Under the pieces are notes generated by a model. The model was not told the origin of the DNA, ran no database searches, and saw only the letters and a program-made list of their open reading frames with translations. Shown one piece after another: positions 1 through 10,501 of a stretch of 64,000 nt of DNA. Within the stretch, counting starts at the first letter, position 1. The number at the start of each line of letters is the position of its first letter. The DNA comes from Solea solea (Eukaryota; Chordata; Actinopteri; Pleuronectiformes; Soleidae): NCBI RefSeq assembly GCF_958295425.1, contig NC_081146.1, positions 23,618,395 to 23,682,394 of the forward strand. The letters are read 5' to 3'. The position numbers and the translations under genes are program-made.

Positions 1-83
1 ATTTTACTTTGGTCCCCCTGAACACGGCAACCATTCCCCATTGCTCATTGTTAATTGGACCCTCTTGTGTCTTTGACCTCAGT

Positions 84-160
84 GGGTTGCGTCAGGAAGA
101 GCACCCGGCGTACAAATCGTAATGTGCAGATCCTCAGGGAGAAGCCAAAAGCAAAAATAT
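84..160 (+). mobile_element. Fragment of a teleost LINE/SINE-type 3' tail
   Basis: The stretch with GCGTCAGGAAGAGCACC followed by CGGCGTAC and then a degraded GAGAAGCCAAAAGC resembles the 3' end of a non-LTR element dispersed through many fish genomes, where it normally leads into a GGCGACCCC-type end. Here that last part is partly lost. No reading frame survives. The family match is from memory; the clade is not resolved. Confidence 0.5.
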
Positions 161-2776
161 ATTATACTAAATGATCTATTTATATTTTACTTCGGCCCCT
201 TGTTCAGTTTTAAATGTGACTTAAAAAAAATATGATCATTTGTGTTTAACTGTGGGGGAAAAAGGATTGTCTTTCTCGTATTTTATTCTTTGCAAAAGAG
301 GTCGTTGACAAACAAGCAGAGTGTCAAACAGTCTGCAGCCTGTGGAGATGTGACAAAGTTAGGCAGGAAGTACCCGTGGTTTCTTTAGTAGCTAGTAGGT
401 ATTAGCTTTGCTGAGTACCATTGTGGTTTATTTATATATTTGTTGTAATATCAAACACACAAATGTTGTAATGTAACTCACTGTCTGCACCGCACGACAC
501 AGCAGCTCCAAAATGACAAAAAAAAAAAAAAAGTTCTGTTCACTTCCGTCATACTTTTCCCAAGTGTGGGTCACGCAGCTTCAGGCGGCTTCATCAGGAG
601 ATGAAATGAGCACCAAAGTCAGGAGCCTGTGGTGCAGGTTCCCATTAGCTGGAACGGCAGCAGTGGGGAAACTCAGTGCAATAACTCCAGCCTCCCCTGC
701 TCTCTGCAGATGTACAGTAATTAGCCCGTCCGCTTATAATGGCTTAACGATTACTGGCATGTCGCTGTTTATTATTCAGGAGATTTCCTTTGTTGACTCA
801 TTTGGGGGGAAAGCGATATGAGTTTTTGATGCAATTACTCATCAGCGAGGATTTGGCTGTTGTTATTGACTCTTATGAAGGCTTACCCAAGAGAAAGAGC
901 AGGAAGGAAATTAGTTTTGTTGTTTTGTTTTTTTTTAACATGAAAGACAAATGCAATGTGTGTGTGAGGGTGAAACTGTTATTTCGAATGGTTCATGACA
1001 GTGTTTGGGTTTTAATAACAAAGGCATTTGAGGCGGTGGAAACTGCACACTGAGGCTTGATAGAAAGTTTTCTTCTTCTTTGTGAACAAACAATTAAAAA
1101 AAAGAAAATGACTGTAATTCAATGCAGTACAAAAGCTGCTAATTAAATTTGTGATCATTTAAAGACAGTGTACAACTTCTGTCGCCACGTGGGATTCCGA
1201 GTATTTACCAAACCACTAGCAGCACCTCTGCCACCTCATTTTAACCTGGTATCCAATCACATGAAGACTCCATCCTCAGCGTGTTCTTGTGTCTGATCAC
1301 AAAAACCACGTTTGGAGGTGGTTTGAGGACCAGTATTCTTTAAAACTAGTGCAGTGTCCATTCAATACATGCCCATTTTGTGAGGGGATGGAAGCACTCT
1401 TAGCAAAACACTATCTGTTGCATTCCTACCAATATTTTTTGGATTTCTTACCCAAACAATTTCAAAGTCGACGCTGCACACACTGGTGACCTAAGTAGGT
1501 CACCTGCCAAGTTTGCAGCCCATCAAATGTCCCTGTGTGCAGCGGGAGAAGCAAAGCACTACTTACTATACTGAAAAACACCGAGAGAACACAGATTGAC
1601 TTAATCCGAACACAGTGAACTCATTTGATCATGACTTAAAAGTAATGGGCATTCACTCAAATTCAAAAGTTCTGCACAACAGCTATAAAACAGCTCATTT
1701 ATTTCTACAATACATACAGTATATACTATACAATTCTTTGTGCCACAACAGAAGAACAACAATAAAAACTAATGAAAACACCAGCATCGGTTTTGTCTCT
1801 CTTGTCTCATTTTATTAGTATAGACCCAGGATTTCACACCGTTGCATCATTAGGCTTAAAATTATTTGAACACACTAACCACAATTCAAACCTCCATCCC
1901 ATCGGAGGCTAACTCAGTCATCAATGCTTATTAATCCATGTGGGCACATAACACAGCAACACTAACAGATGGAAGCCACGGCCCATTATTCAACGCAGCA
2001 ACACTTGTGCATCAATCAGCATTATTTATATTGTTATTTGATGTATTACTGCAGTGTAATCAATGGATTCTCTGCACTGATAGCATCTATCTTCCTTAGC
2101 ACCACCCCTATTTCAAGCTCTCTGTATCTCTCCCTCCATCTTTCAATTGTATCCGTCCAACGTTACAGTGTAACCACTGGTGTTCCTTGAAATGGGCCTT
2201 ATTTATGATGATTTACACAGCTGTAATCATATGTAAAGGTTTACCTTGGAAATGCTTGTTTTCATAAAGACCCAAGGAGAAATCCCACTGCATCAGTGCT
2301 CCGGTGGGCCGTGAAATAATCCATAAAGTTTTTACCGTCCTCAGCGGGGAAGGCAGAACTCAGCATAACATTGGTAGTTTCCGCTTAAAGCAGGGCACAT
2401 TACCACAACAGGCATGCAGTTCCCAGCAGGACGGCAGACCTCGGCATTTACGCCGGCTGTTCTCCGAGTGCCTGTCATTCAGGGAGCACACGAGAGGAAA
2501 CTGCAGCATGTTCGTCAGCCAATCACATTAATCAAGCCATCATCGACCTGTCCGCCTTCTCCTGGCAGCTCCTGCCACAGATTTCATTCTTTAGCTGTGC
2601 TTCTCAAACCGCAGAGGTTTCAGGACCCAAGACATTCAGCAAAACATCCCAGATTTGCACATTAGCAAGATTTAATGTCAAAAAAATTTTTTTTTACAGT
2701 TACCAATAAATAAAATTGATCAAAACAAGTCTGATAACAATTTTCCCCAAAACTAAGAAGCCCTTATTGTAAAAGA
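161..2776. other. Spacer without a recognisable gene
   Basis: AT-rich DNA with short chance frames (longest about 100 codons) that show no protein motif. It contains an A15 run at 518-532 and the dyad described at 1485-1504. The part around 2280-2580 is less AT-rich and shows no simple repeat, so it could be single-copy. A short piece near 2590-2640 (TTCTCAAACCGCAGAGG) looks like the left edge of a dispersed fish repeat whose other edge is seen near 15.1 and 28.6 kb. Confidence 0.6.
1485..1504. promoter_or_regulatory. Perfect 8-bp dyad resembling a nuclear-receptor everted repeat
   Basis: The arms GGTGACCT and AGGTCACC are exact reverse complements separated by AAGT. They contain TGACCT and AGGTCA, the consensus half-site of many nuclear receptors, arranged as an everted repeat with a 4-bp spacer. 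One 8-bp dyad per spacer length is expected by chance in 64 kb, so function is unproven. Confidence 0.25.
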
Positions 2777-3190
2777 GGCCATTTTTTCAGTTTCTTCCTT
2801 TAGGGGTCGCCACAGTGGACCATTTACTTCAATCTAGAGCTGAAACAATTAATCGATTATTAATCGGCAACCATTTTGATTATCGATGAATCTGTTTGAA
2901 GCTTTTTTTTTATGATTAAAACAAGATTTCCGATTGTTTAAGCTTCTTAAATGTGAATGTCTTTGCTCTGGATAACAAAGAAATCATTAAAAGTTGATCG
3001 TTTTGGTTTGTGGAGAAAACAAGACATTTGAGAACATCATCATTTCCAAGCGATTAATCGATTCATTGAGAAAATAATCGACAGATTAATCGAAAATGAA
3101 AATAGCTCTACTTCAATCTTGTCCTTTCTCTTGTGTCCTCTTCTGTTACACCCGCTGTCCTCATGTCCTCCTTGACAACATCCTTGATTC
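2777..3190 (-). mobile_element. LINE 3' end, split by an hAT MITE
   Basis: Read on the minus strand, 3190-3119 continues into 2834-2777 once the MITE between them is removed. The last part carries GTGGCGACCCCTAAAGG, a typical 3' end of a fish non-LTR retrotransposon. The upstream part (GAGGACATGAGGACAGC, then a GTAACAGAAGAGGACAC stretch) matches the usual C-terminal coding end of such elements. No start, catalytic domain or full frame is present, so this is a 5'-truncated relic. The clade is uncertain. Confidence 0.6.
2835..3110. mobile_element. Non-autonomous hAT transposon (MITE), complete, with 8-bp target duplication
   Basis: The 276-bp element starts TAGAGCTGAAAC and ends AATAGCTCTA, so the outermost 7 bp form an inverted repeat. 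It is flanked on both sides by CTTCAATC (2827-2834 and 3111-3118), a perfect 8-bp duplication as made by hAT transposases. Subterminal parts are rich in ATTAATCGATTA-type palindromes. Two further partial copies, at 21910-22133 and 28725-28860, align with its interior in the opposite orientation. It has no coding capacity and would need a transposase in trans. Confidence 0.88.
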
Positions 3191-4823
3191 AACAGAAGAA
3201 AAACAATTACAGGGTGGTAAATTGGTGATAGAACATTGGATGAAAGTGGAAATGTGTGTGATAATTTACCTGGTTTCTCGTCCTTCTCAGCTTTGGATGT
3301 TAACCTCTAGAAACCTGGACGCTCAAAATAAATCCTCCCAATTAACTCTTCCGCAAAAACATGTTTCGTCCAGTTTTGGTTTAGTTTCAAAGTTCTCTGA
3401 CTTTAGTAAGAGCTCTCCAGCTGACTTGTGTGTTTGCATGAGTGCGAGCAATCCCAGTGCTGACCTCTGTGTCATTCACGCTGCAGAAATAATTAGCATT
3501 TTATTCACACCACACAGCCACTTAGATGCAATAATTGGAAATGAATCATTTTGAACTGCAGCCAATATTCTGCAGTATGTTGAGGTTTAGGAAGTAATTA
3601 TTTCCCCCTGAACGTCCATGTAGGAGGGGAAAAAAAAAACCTTAGCACTGAACAAATTTAAACATCTTCCACCAGAACAGTATTGAAACAATCCTCACTT
3701 CTAATTTTTAGCATTAGCTGCATTTGCGAAATGAAGTTTGACTAGACTCTTCTGAGTCTCAGACTGTGGCTTTGGCTGTGACAGAGCACACACACACACA
3801 CACACACACATGCCAGAATGTTAATACGGCTCCACATTACAGCTGAATAATGTCATAATATCACTGCTCATGTTTTTATGACCACATTTGACTGTTACTG
3901 CAGATATTAAGAAGTCAGCCCCCAGGCAGACATATTGCCTGGGTTTCAGAGGGGGATGCGATGATTCCTAATACAAATTTGCTCAGCCAATGTCTCCTGC
4001 TGTCCAGAATAATCCTTTCCTCTGGTGGATTCAGCTCCAGCGACTTGAGATATTGACAGAAGATGGAAAATGCCATACATAACAAACATTGATCCAGCAG
4101 ACATGTGATCAATAAACTGTGATTAGGGGAATAAAAAAGGCAGGTAAAGTGCACGGAGGCTTGCATACTCGCTGATGTGACTCCAATCCAGCACATGGTG
4201 GAGCTATTTTTTACCTCAGATACCACACAAATCCTCTCACACACACACACACACACAGGAGCAGGACCAAGGGGGAGCAGCTGTCTTTGAATTTAATCAA
4301 AATGGTATTTACAAGCGGGAACCGGTCGTTCTGATTTGGTAGGAACAATCTTTCAAATATATTCAATATTATGTGGCTTCGCTCAAAGCTGTGACAGGAA
4401 ACGGGGAGTGAATTAAAGCTAGGCTCAGTAAACAGGCTTGCAACAATACATCTCTACCTTCTGGCTATCATCTTACCTGTCTCTATACAGTAAATGCTAC
4501 GTTGGACAGATGATGCTGTATGTTCTTTCATTGGTATAGTAACAGTCAATATGTCGGACTGAGACAAACTGAGACAGCCGTGCAGTGATGACTCCGCCCA
4601 CGTTGAGTTGGTTACCTTTTCTGTAGTGGAAATGCAACCTAAACCGAGGTGAGGCGAGCCAATAGTGGGACTAACGTACCTGGATAATGTGACTCATAGG
4701 CTGATTACTTGATCTGATTATGCGTTCTGCGCATGATTTGGGCTGCAGTCTAAACAAGGCCTAAAAGTCTCAGGACCCCTCTCAAAAACACCTCAACAGG
4801 AGAAGAAAAACAAGGGTTTGCAG
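3191..4823. other. Spacer with CA microsatellites and a repeat fragment
   Basis: No gene is recognised. (CA)n arrays lie at 3787-3810 and 4238-4257. The 152-codon open frame entering at 3096 begins inside the MITE end and has no recognisable domain. From about 4575 to 4680 lies a dispersed repeat fragment (CCGCCCACGTTGAGT, then GTAGTGGAAATGCAACC) related to pieces near 19.5 and 52.0 kb. Confidence 0.6.
4575..4680. repeat. Dispersed repeat fragment, CGCCCACGTTGAGT family
   Basis: The order of CCGCCCACGTTGAGT, GTAGTGGAAA and GAGGCGAGCCAATAG is repeated in part at 52015-52075 (CCGCCCACGTTGAGT, then TGTAGTGGAAA). A third, more distant piece at 19477-19640 has runs of GGTACC-like sequence and CAATGGAAACGCAAC. 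It has no coding content; a DNA-transposon origin is inferred only. Confidence 0.5.
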
Positions 4824-5498
4824 TAGAGTTGTTCCGATTCCGATACCGGTATCGGAAATGCCTCCGATACTGCCGAAAATGTGGGTATCGGTATCGGCGA
4901 GTACTGGAGTCCATGCACCGATCCGATACCACGTTATTTAATAGAGCTCCGTTAGCTCTGACGCAGTTCTTCTTCGCCGCTCTTGAAACAGTTGCGCTGT
5001 GCTGTTTTAGAGGCGTGAAGAAGAACGGATCACCCGACACCTGTAGACAAGGAGCTAACGTTAGCTCATCATGTCGGCGGTTTGGCAGTATTTACCAGTT
5101 AGCTCCGTTAGCGTTGTTAGCTGCGCTAGCTCCGTTAGCGCGTCTAACGTCAAACTGGAGCGGCCCGTTTATTAAACGAAAAGAGCAGCGCTACAACTAA
5201 CCAGCATACCTGTGTCCTGCGTATGTATGCCTCTGTTTTTAAAGTTTAACGTTACTTCAGAGACTCATTTTAACAATCTGGAGTCGAGTAAAAATGATGT
5301 CACGCGCGTCCTTTCCCGGTCGGTCGTCATGGAAACATGAAGTTCTGCCAGTGCTGCGGTGTTTGGACCAGAGTGAAAACAAACGTACAAGCTGAAAAAC
5401 TAAATAACATATCACTGGTAAAAATAAATGATGTCCATTTGCTGTATTCGTTCATGTTTTACAGAGGGTTTAACCTGAGCCAAACCTTACCACCAATG

Positions 5499-5501
<3 letters not shown>

Positions 5502-5573
<72 letters not shown>

Positions 5574-5574
5574 T
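5502..5574. repeat. (TA)n microsatellite with two TAC interruptions
   Basis: About 73 bp of alternating TA with AC interruptions. It abuts the 3' end of the minus-strand LINE and is best read as that element's tail, expanded after insertion. Confidence 0.95.
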
Positions 5575-6114
5575 GTTTATTTCGGTCATGTCAGTTAGAT
5601 CACTCATCATCACACATCATCTTAGTGTAGTTTAAACAATACACATAACCAAAAGGGAAAGCCGGAGAAGCAAAAGCTTATCTAGTCCCGTCCCCATTAC
5701 CCACAGAATACATATTTTCATCATACAATACATCATTTTTCTTTTTCTTATGACATTTTGACAAAAACATGTTTCAGCATCAGGTAGCACTCAGAGATGC
5801 AGTCTAGCTCTAGACAGTCAATCAGACTCCATGTATGTCAGCTGTTGTTTGGTTACATTTGCTTCCACTGCCGTATCCTCACGGTGTCTACAGATTTCTG
5901 TCTCTGACCTTTGTCATACTTTCCTCCTGGGTCATTCTGTATCGATTTATGGTCATCTCTACATACTTCTTTTTAAATACACTCCGTTTTGCTGATTTTT
6001 TCATCTCCTCATCCAGATTATTCCACTGTCTGACACCCGTGACTGATACGGTAAAGGATTTGGTGATGATAATCATATCACAGTCATGCAGGCGTAGTAT
6101 GATATATATTTTTT
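5575..6114 (-). pseudogene. 5'-truncated non-LTR retrotransposon, end of ORF2 and 3' UTR
   Basis: On the minus strand the frame from about 6112 to 5888 contains VRQWNNLDEEMK and a K/R-rich SVFKKKYVEM stretch. This is the usual 'WN.L...FKK' terminus of LINE reverse transcriptase proteins of the L2/CR1/Rex type. It ends in a stop, followed by about 300 bp of 3' UTR closing with GACATGACCGAAATAAAC, including AATAAA, and then the TA tail. The catalytic domain is absent. It lies inside the hAT element, so it inserted later. Confidence 0.75.
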
Positions 6115-6219
6115 TATAACACACTGGTATCGGTATCGGTACTCGGTATCGGCCGATACCCACAGCACAAGTATCGGAATCGGTATCGGGAGGGAAAAAA
6201 TGGTATCGGAACATCTCTA

Positions 6220-7261
6220 GTTTGCAGTGCATATGCTGGAAATGGACGATGTATACTGTATAATGTCTTAAAATACATTATTGCCACTTCATTGTCTGCT
6301 CTAATTATGTGATAATTCTCCACTGCTGCTCTCAAACATACACACTTTCACTCGCTTTCCCCGCCTGTTGCTGACATGCTAATATTTGATTGCCCACTCC
6401 TGGATTAAAGGGACCAGAGAGTGAAGAAGACAAGGACAGAAGATGTTGTCACAGTAACAGATGTTGTCACAGATGAGCATGAACAAAGTGTAATGCTTCT
6501 GTATTTCTGATTTTATTTAATTTTTTTGCCGCTGTGCTCCTATGTTTTGAATTTGGAATAAAGTGATAATCTTAAACGCTAAAGGTCACTGTTGTATATA
6601 CTTTACATACGTTCACCTTAGAATGAAATATTGATGCTATCAGGACGTGGAAAGGATTTAAAAAAAAAACACTATAAAATGAATTTATAAAATATAGAAT
6701 CAATGTTTCACTGAGAACCTTCACCCTACTGAACCTGGAATTGTGCATGGATGACGGCTGCCACTGCTCTAAGAGGCCCACATGGGTGATTACCCTGGGA
6801 GATGAGATTACAGCGGCAGAAACACTGATGGCACACACACACACACAGGTACAAGCACACAAACACTCGCACCAACAACAACAAAATCCGATATGAAATA
6901 AAATCAGTGTACAAACACGGCAGCAGCCACTGGGGCTTTGCTCTATCCTTCACAATGACACAGTGACCTTTCAGGAGCGTTCCACACAGACAGATACGGA
7001 CATAAATGATCAGCAGCTGCGCGGGATGAAGAGGGATTAGCTGCTCTGTGCTGCTAATCAAATGAAAGAGCAGAAAAATTGTATTAGGTGGGACAAATAA
7101 TTGAGTTAGAGCTATCGAAGGACATTGGCGGCTCTGGCTCGATGCTCCGGTACAGTATCACACAACGATCTCATCCTTTGTTCCATCACACAGACACCTC
7201 CAGCTGTCCTCACGTTTACATTCACAAAACTATAAAATTCATTATTATATATTTTTGAAAC
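6220..7261. other. Spacer
   Basis: No gene is recognised. A (CA)8 run lies at 6832-6847. The minus-strand frames across 6572-7061 are fed by this CA array and show no domain. Confidence 0.6.
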
Positions 7262-7800
7262 TTCTCCCTCTGGCCGGCCCAAGACTTCATGGGGCCCGAA
7301 GCAAATTTTGATTTTGGGGCCCTTTATCGACGCCAATAATAAAGCATTTTATACTTCTTCTTCTTCTTCTTCTGGAGGAATTCTGCAGTCTGGCAGAAGA
7401 ATGTTCATGTGCCAATATTTACTTAATGTGAATATGGTGTCAGCCTAATGAAAAGTAACAAACTAAACCAATGCATTTATTGTAACCATGACAATGACTT
7501 CAGTTTAGATAGTTTTTGATGAAATTGCAATGTGCAAAAGTACAACAACAATTAGAGCTACAAAATGACATAATTATGTTATCGTTAAACTACTAATTAA
7601 AGTAAAAAATGAATGTCAAAACAGCAGGGACAGCAAATAGACAAAAAACAGTAAGAGCTTCTGTCTGAAAAACATGTACACCGTGCAGAAGACTCACTGT
7701 TATTGTGCTAAAATACTATAAGATAGTGAAATGCTCTAGGGGCCCCCCTGATGGTCACATGGCCCTAAGCAGGTGCTTAGTTCACTTATGCCTATAAGCA
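7262..7800. mobile_element. Probable DNA-transposon remnant with GGGGCCC-rich ends
   Basis: The left edge (GGCCGGCCCAAG, CATGGGGCCCGAAGC, TTTGGGGCCC) and right edge (AGGGGCCCCCCTGATGG, GGCCCTAAGCAGGTGC) are GC-rich and roughly inverted around an AT-rich core without an open frame. Such edges occur in a dispersed vertebrate/teleost repeat. I could not define exact terminal repeats or a target duplication, so the boundaries are approximate. Confidence 0.4.
7354..7373. repeat. (TTC)n microsatellite
   Basis: About 6.5 TTC units within the preceding element; simple sequence. Confidence 0.9.
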
Positions 7801-9701
7801 GCAGCTTTTTAAACTAAAAAATAATGGTGTTGCAGTTCTCACAAACACAATATAGCTTATTAACTTCACATAAAGACTGAAAAGGAGAACCTCTGAGCTT
7901 TCTTTGAAGAGGCAACAGACAACGTTTGCTGTTTGTTCACAGTTGTAGCAGGAACACAGGTACTCCACTGGACTCTACTCTCTTCATTGTTTTTGGATAC
8001 AGAATAATGCAGTTCGTTTGTGCCAAAATAACAAAGTGTAGAATTGCTCTGCCAAAATTGTCTCCTGGTAGCCAAGAGAACAAAGTGGCAGCAAGGCTTA
8101 CATAGGACCAAGTTTACAACTACTTTAATATACATTTGTTTTTTTGCTGGCTTAAGAATAAGTAATTAGATTTTTTTTTATTGTTTTTAAGAATAAGTAT
8201 TTTGTATGTACGAAACATGGATGCATGTATTTAGGGCCAGCTGTTGTTCGTCATATCCACAGATATCAAATGAAAAGTTCTGTGTGCGCACGACTGATTT
8301 AATGTGAAAGACAGAAGTGCATTTATGCAAATTCCATGTCAGGGTTTGTGAGGTTGGAAAATCCGACTTGAGGGAGCGTTCCAGGTGACGGGAAACCCCC
8401 TCAACTCAAATTCTGACTTGGGAGTACAAGTGAAGCGTGCGATAAATGCTTGCTACACAGCGGCTGTGATCTCGCACTGCCGTGTTTCTGTAGCAGCGTG
8501 AACAGAGAGGAGCCAAAGTGTGTCATATGCAAGCCAAGGTAGTTCCTGTGAACACCACTGATGTTGGTGACAATGGTGTTACTGAGAGAGCTCAACTATT
8601 TTCTCACGTGATACTTGTATAAAATGAACTATAGACCCTTTACATCAAACTATAGACCCTTTACATCACTGACACATTTAAGTCAGAAGGTTGTCTATTT
8701 CATTTATTTTACCCTTTTGTGTCACTCGGTGTCGTCATGCTATAGCAGTGTAAAAAAAAAAAAGACGTGAAAAGAAACGTTAATATTGAACAGATTTGTG
8801 AACAGTGAACAGGCAAAGTGCTAACGCGTGTCACTCTTTTGACCACATTAGCTTCTCTGTAGCGCTGGCACTCGGCTCTTTTATGCAGACAACTTATGTC
8901 ACCTCCGTCCTTTCTTCTCCTGTCAGCTCCTGTTCCTCCTGATGCTCCTCTTCTGCCCTTGTCTTCTTCACTCTCTGGTCCCTTTAATCTCTTCTCCCCC
9001 CTCACCTTCTGCTGCTCTTTCCATCACCATCTCCAGCATCATGTTGGCTCCTGTCAGTCCAGAGGACGCGGTTAAGGGATGGGGAGCCAGGAGCCTCCTT
9101 TTTTCGTCAGAAACAGGCCAGGTGGTGTCATTGTTGAATAGTGTGATAAATAATAGCTCACATATTCATGAATCCGTGGTCTCATTGGTTCCACTTTCTG
9201 CAAACCACAGATATGTTTAAGTTCAAGTTTCTCCATCATTGTGACAGTGAAGAAAAGTTAATAACAACCATTTTTTTCTGGTTGTGAATGTGGTTAAGGT
9301 TTGGACACGAGCAGGTTTTTGTCCTAATACATCAACATCCTCTCCAGCATGAACACACACAGGGATGAAACAATATTTGGTCTTCACCTTGTCCCGAAAT
9401 ATGAGAAATATGTAAAAATATCTAACCCTTGATTCCTCCACCACCAAGTGATAATTGATCTCGAACAGAATGTACAAATCCGACAATTACCGTAGTTTGC
9501 AGAAATGTGAAACACTGGCCATTCCATGGTTGGGGTTCAACATTTCTAATTACAGACGTGTTGTCACCATGGTTACAGTTACTAACCACCAGCTTCCGAT
9601 GAAAGACCAACGATGGTCAAAGAGTTCTGTGATGTTGGCCCATCCATCGCTTCCTGACTTTTCTCCTCTTATCTTTGTTTCAAACAGACAACATTCATAA
9701 C
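7801..9701. other. Spacer with a 21-bp tandem duplication
   Basis: No gene is recognised. A perfect 21-bp tandem duplication lies at 8627-8668. The stretch 8330-8600 (GAAAATCCGACTTGAGG, GACTTGGGAGTACAAG) reads like an old dispersed repeat, but I cannot place it. Opposite-strand frames at 8709-9005 and 8942-9220 overlap and neither has a domain. Confidence 0.55.
8627..8668. repeat. Perfect 21-bp tandem duplication
   Basis: AACTATAGACCCTTTACATCA occurs at 8627-8647 and again, without a change, at 8648-8668. Two identical adjacent copies point to a recent slippage or duplication event. Confidence 0.9.
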
Positions 9702-10138
9702 TCTACTCGCCGGCAACTTTATTAGAGACGGAGGACGCCTCGCAGTCGCCACCCGATGTGGTCTTCTGCTGCCTTGGTCGTAACAAGAGGTTATTTCAAT
9801 CACTGATGCCTTTTGATTATGTCGAACCAGTGTGGCCGTTCCACTCTGTCCTCTCGCATCAATAAGTCATTTTTGCTGAGAGAAGTGCTGCTCACTGGAT
9901 ATTTCCTTCTTTTTTTGGACCGTTCTCTGCAAACCCTAGAGATGATTGTGTGCTTGTGAAAATCCCTGGAGATCAGCAGTTTCTGAAAGACTCAGAAAGA
10001 ACAGCCTGTCTGGCACCACCAGCCTTGCCAGGTTTAAAGTCACTTAAATCACCTCTCCCCCCCCCCAGTCTGTCTTGATCATGTCTACAGGTCTAAATGC
10101 ATTTGCTAATTAGATATTTGCAGTAACAAGGATTTGAA
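9702..10138 (-). pseudogene. Tc1/mariner transposase relic, internally deleted element
   Basis: The left edge ACTCGCCGGCAACTTTATTAG matches one terminus of a common fish Tc1-like transposon. The sequence from about 9755 to 10050, read on the minus strand, corresponds to the N-terminal helix-turn-helix part of its transposase, including the segments around TTTAAGTGACTTTAAACC and CTGATCTCCAGGGATTTTCAC. The C-terminal catalytic DDE half is absent, so the left terminus is joined directly to the 5' half of the gene. The other terminus is missing at about 10138. Frameshifts and stops make it dead. Confidence 0.75.
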
Positions 10139-10300
10139 TGGGCCCACACAGTGGTGGAGTGGTTAGCGCTGTTGCCTTGCAGGAAAAAGACCCTGGCTCC
10201 AGACCTGACTGCGACTCTTTCTACACAGAGTTTGCATGTTCTTTGTGTGTTTTCTCCGGTTTCCCCCCACAGTACAAAAACACTCTTTATTAAGCCTCTG
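10139..10300 (+). mobile_element. SINE-like unit with a degenerate tRNA-like head
   Basis: ACAGTGGTGGAGTGGTTAGC, then CTGTTGCCTTGCAGG, and later GAGTTTGCATGTTC and TTTCTCCGG follow the order of a very common fish repeat. GTGGTTAGCGCTG sits where an RNA polymerase III A box would be; the B-box position (CCTGGCTCCAGACC) is degraded. It begins exactly where the Tc1 relic stops. Pieces with the 3' features of the same repeat occur near 17.5, 23.4, 25.9-26.1 and 50.7 kb. Confidence 0.55.
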
Positions 10301-10462
10301 CTTAAATGAATGATGAAGCATTAACTAGAATCTACTGTACGCTCACAACTGTCTGATGCTCTTGGACATTTGCAGTTTCCATAATTTAATAAGTTGAAAT
10401 GAAAAGATTCAATAGATGCTGATTCTGCCTTTAAGTAGAGTTTGAGCCGAAAGCGAAAGTTA

Positions 10463-10501
<39 letters not shown>

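Larger units (their letters stand above)
4824..6219. mobile_element. hAT-type element with 8-bp target duplication, interrupted by a LINE
   Basis: Both ends share the inverted repeat TAGAG(T/A)TGTTCCGAT. The element is flanked by perfect 8-bp direct repeats GTTTGCAG (4816-4823 and 6220-6227), which fit the hAT target consensus nTnnnnAn. Subterminal regions contain many CGATACC/GGTATCGG motifs in both orientations. Removing the inserted LINE and its TA array leaves about 780 bp. Around 5071 a frame starting MSAVWQYL resembles the start of some BED-finger hAT transposases but stops soon after, so the element is non-autonomous or decayed. Confidence 0.88.

Noticed and set aside
3096..3554. 152-codon plus frame
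   Set aside because: Begins in the terminal repeat of the MITE, crosses LINE DNA and has no motif.
10139..10210. Possible tRNA gene
   Set aside because: Only an A-box-like stretch is present; the B box and cloverleaf pairing are lost. It is a SINE-like head.
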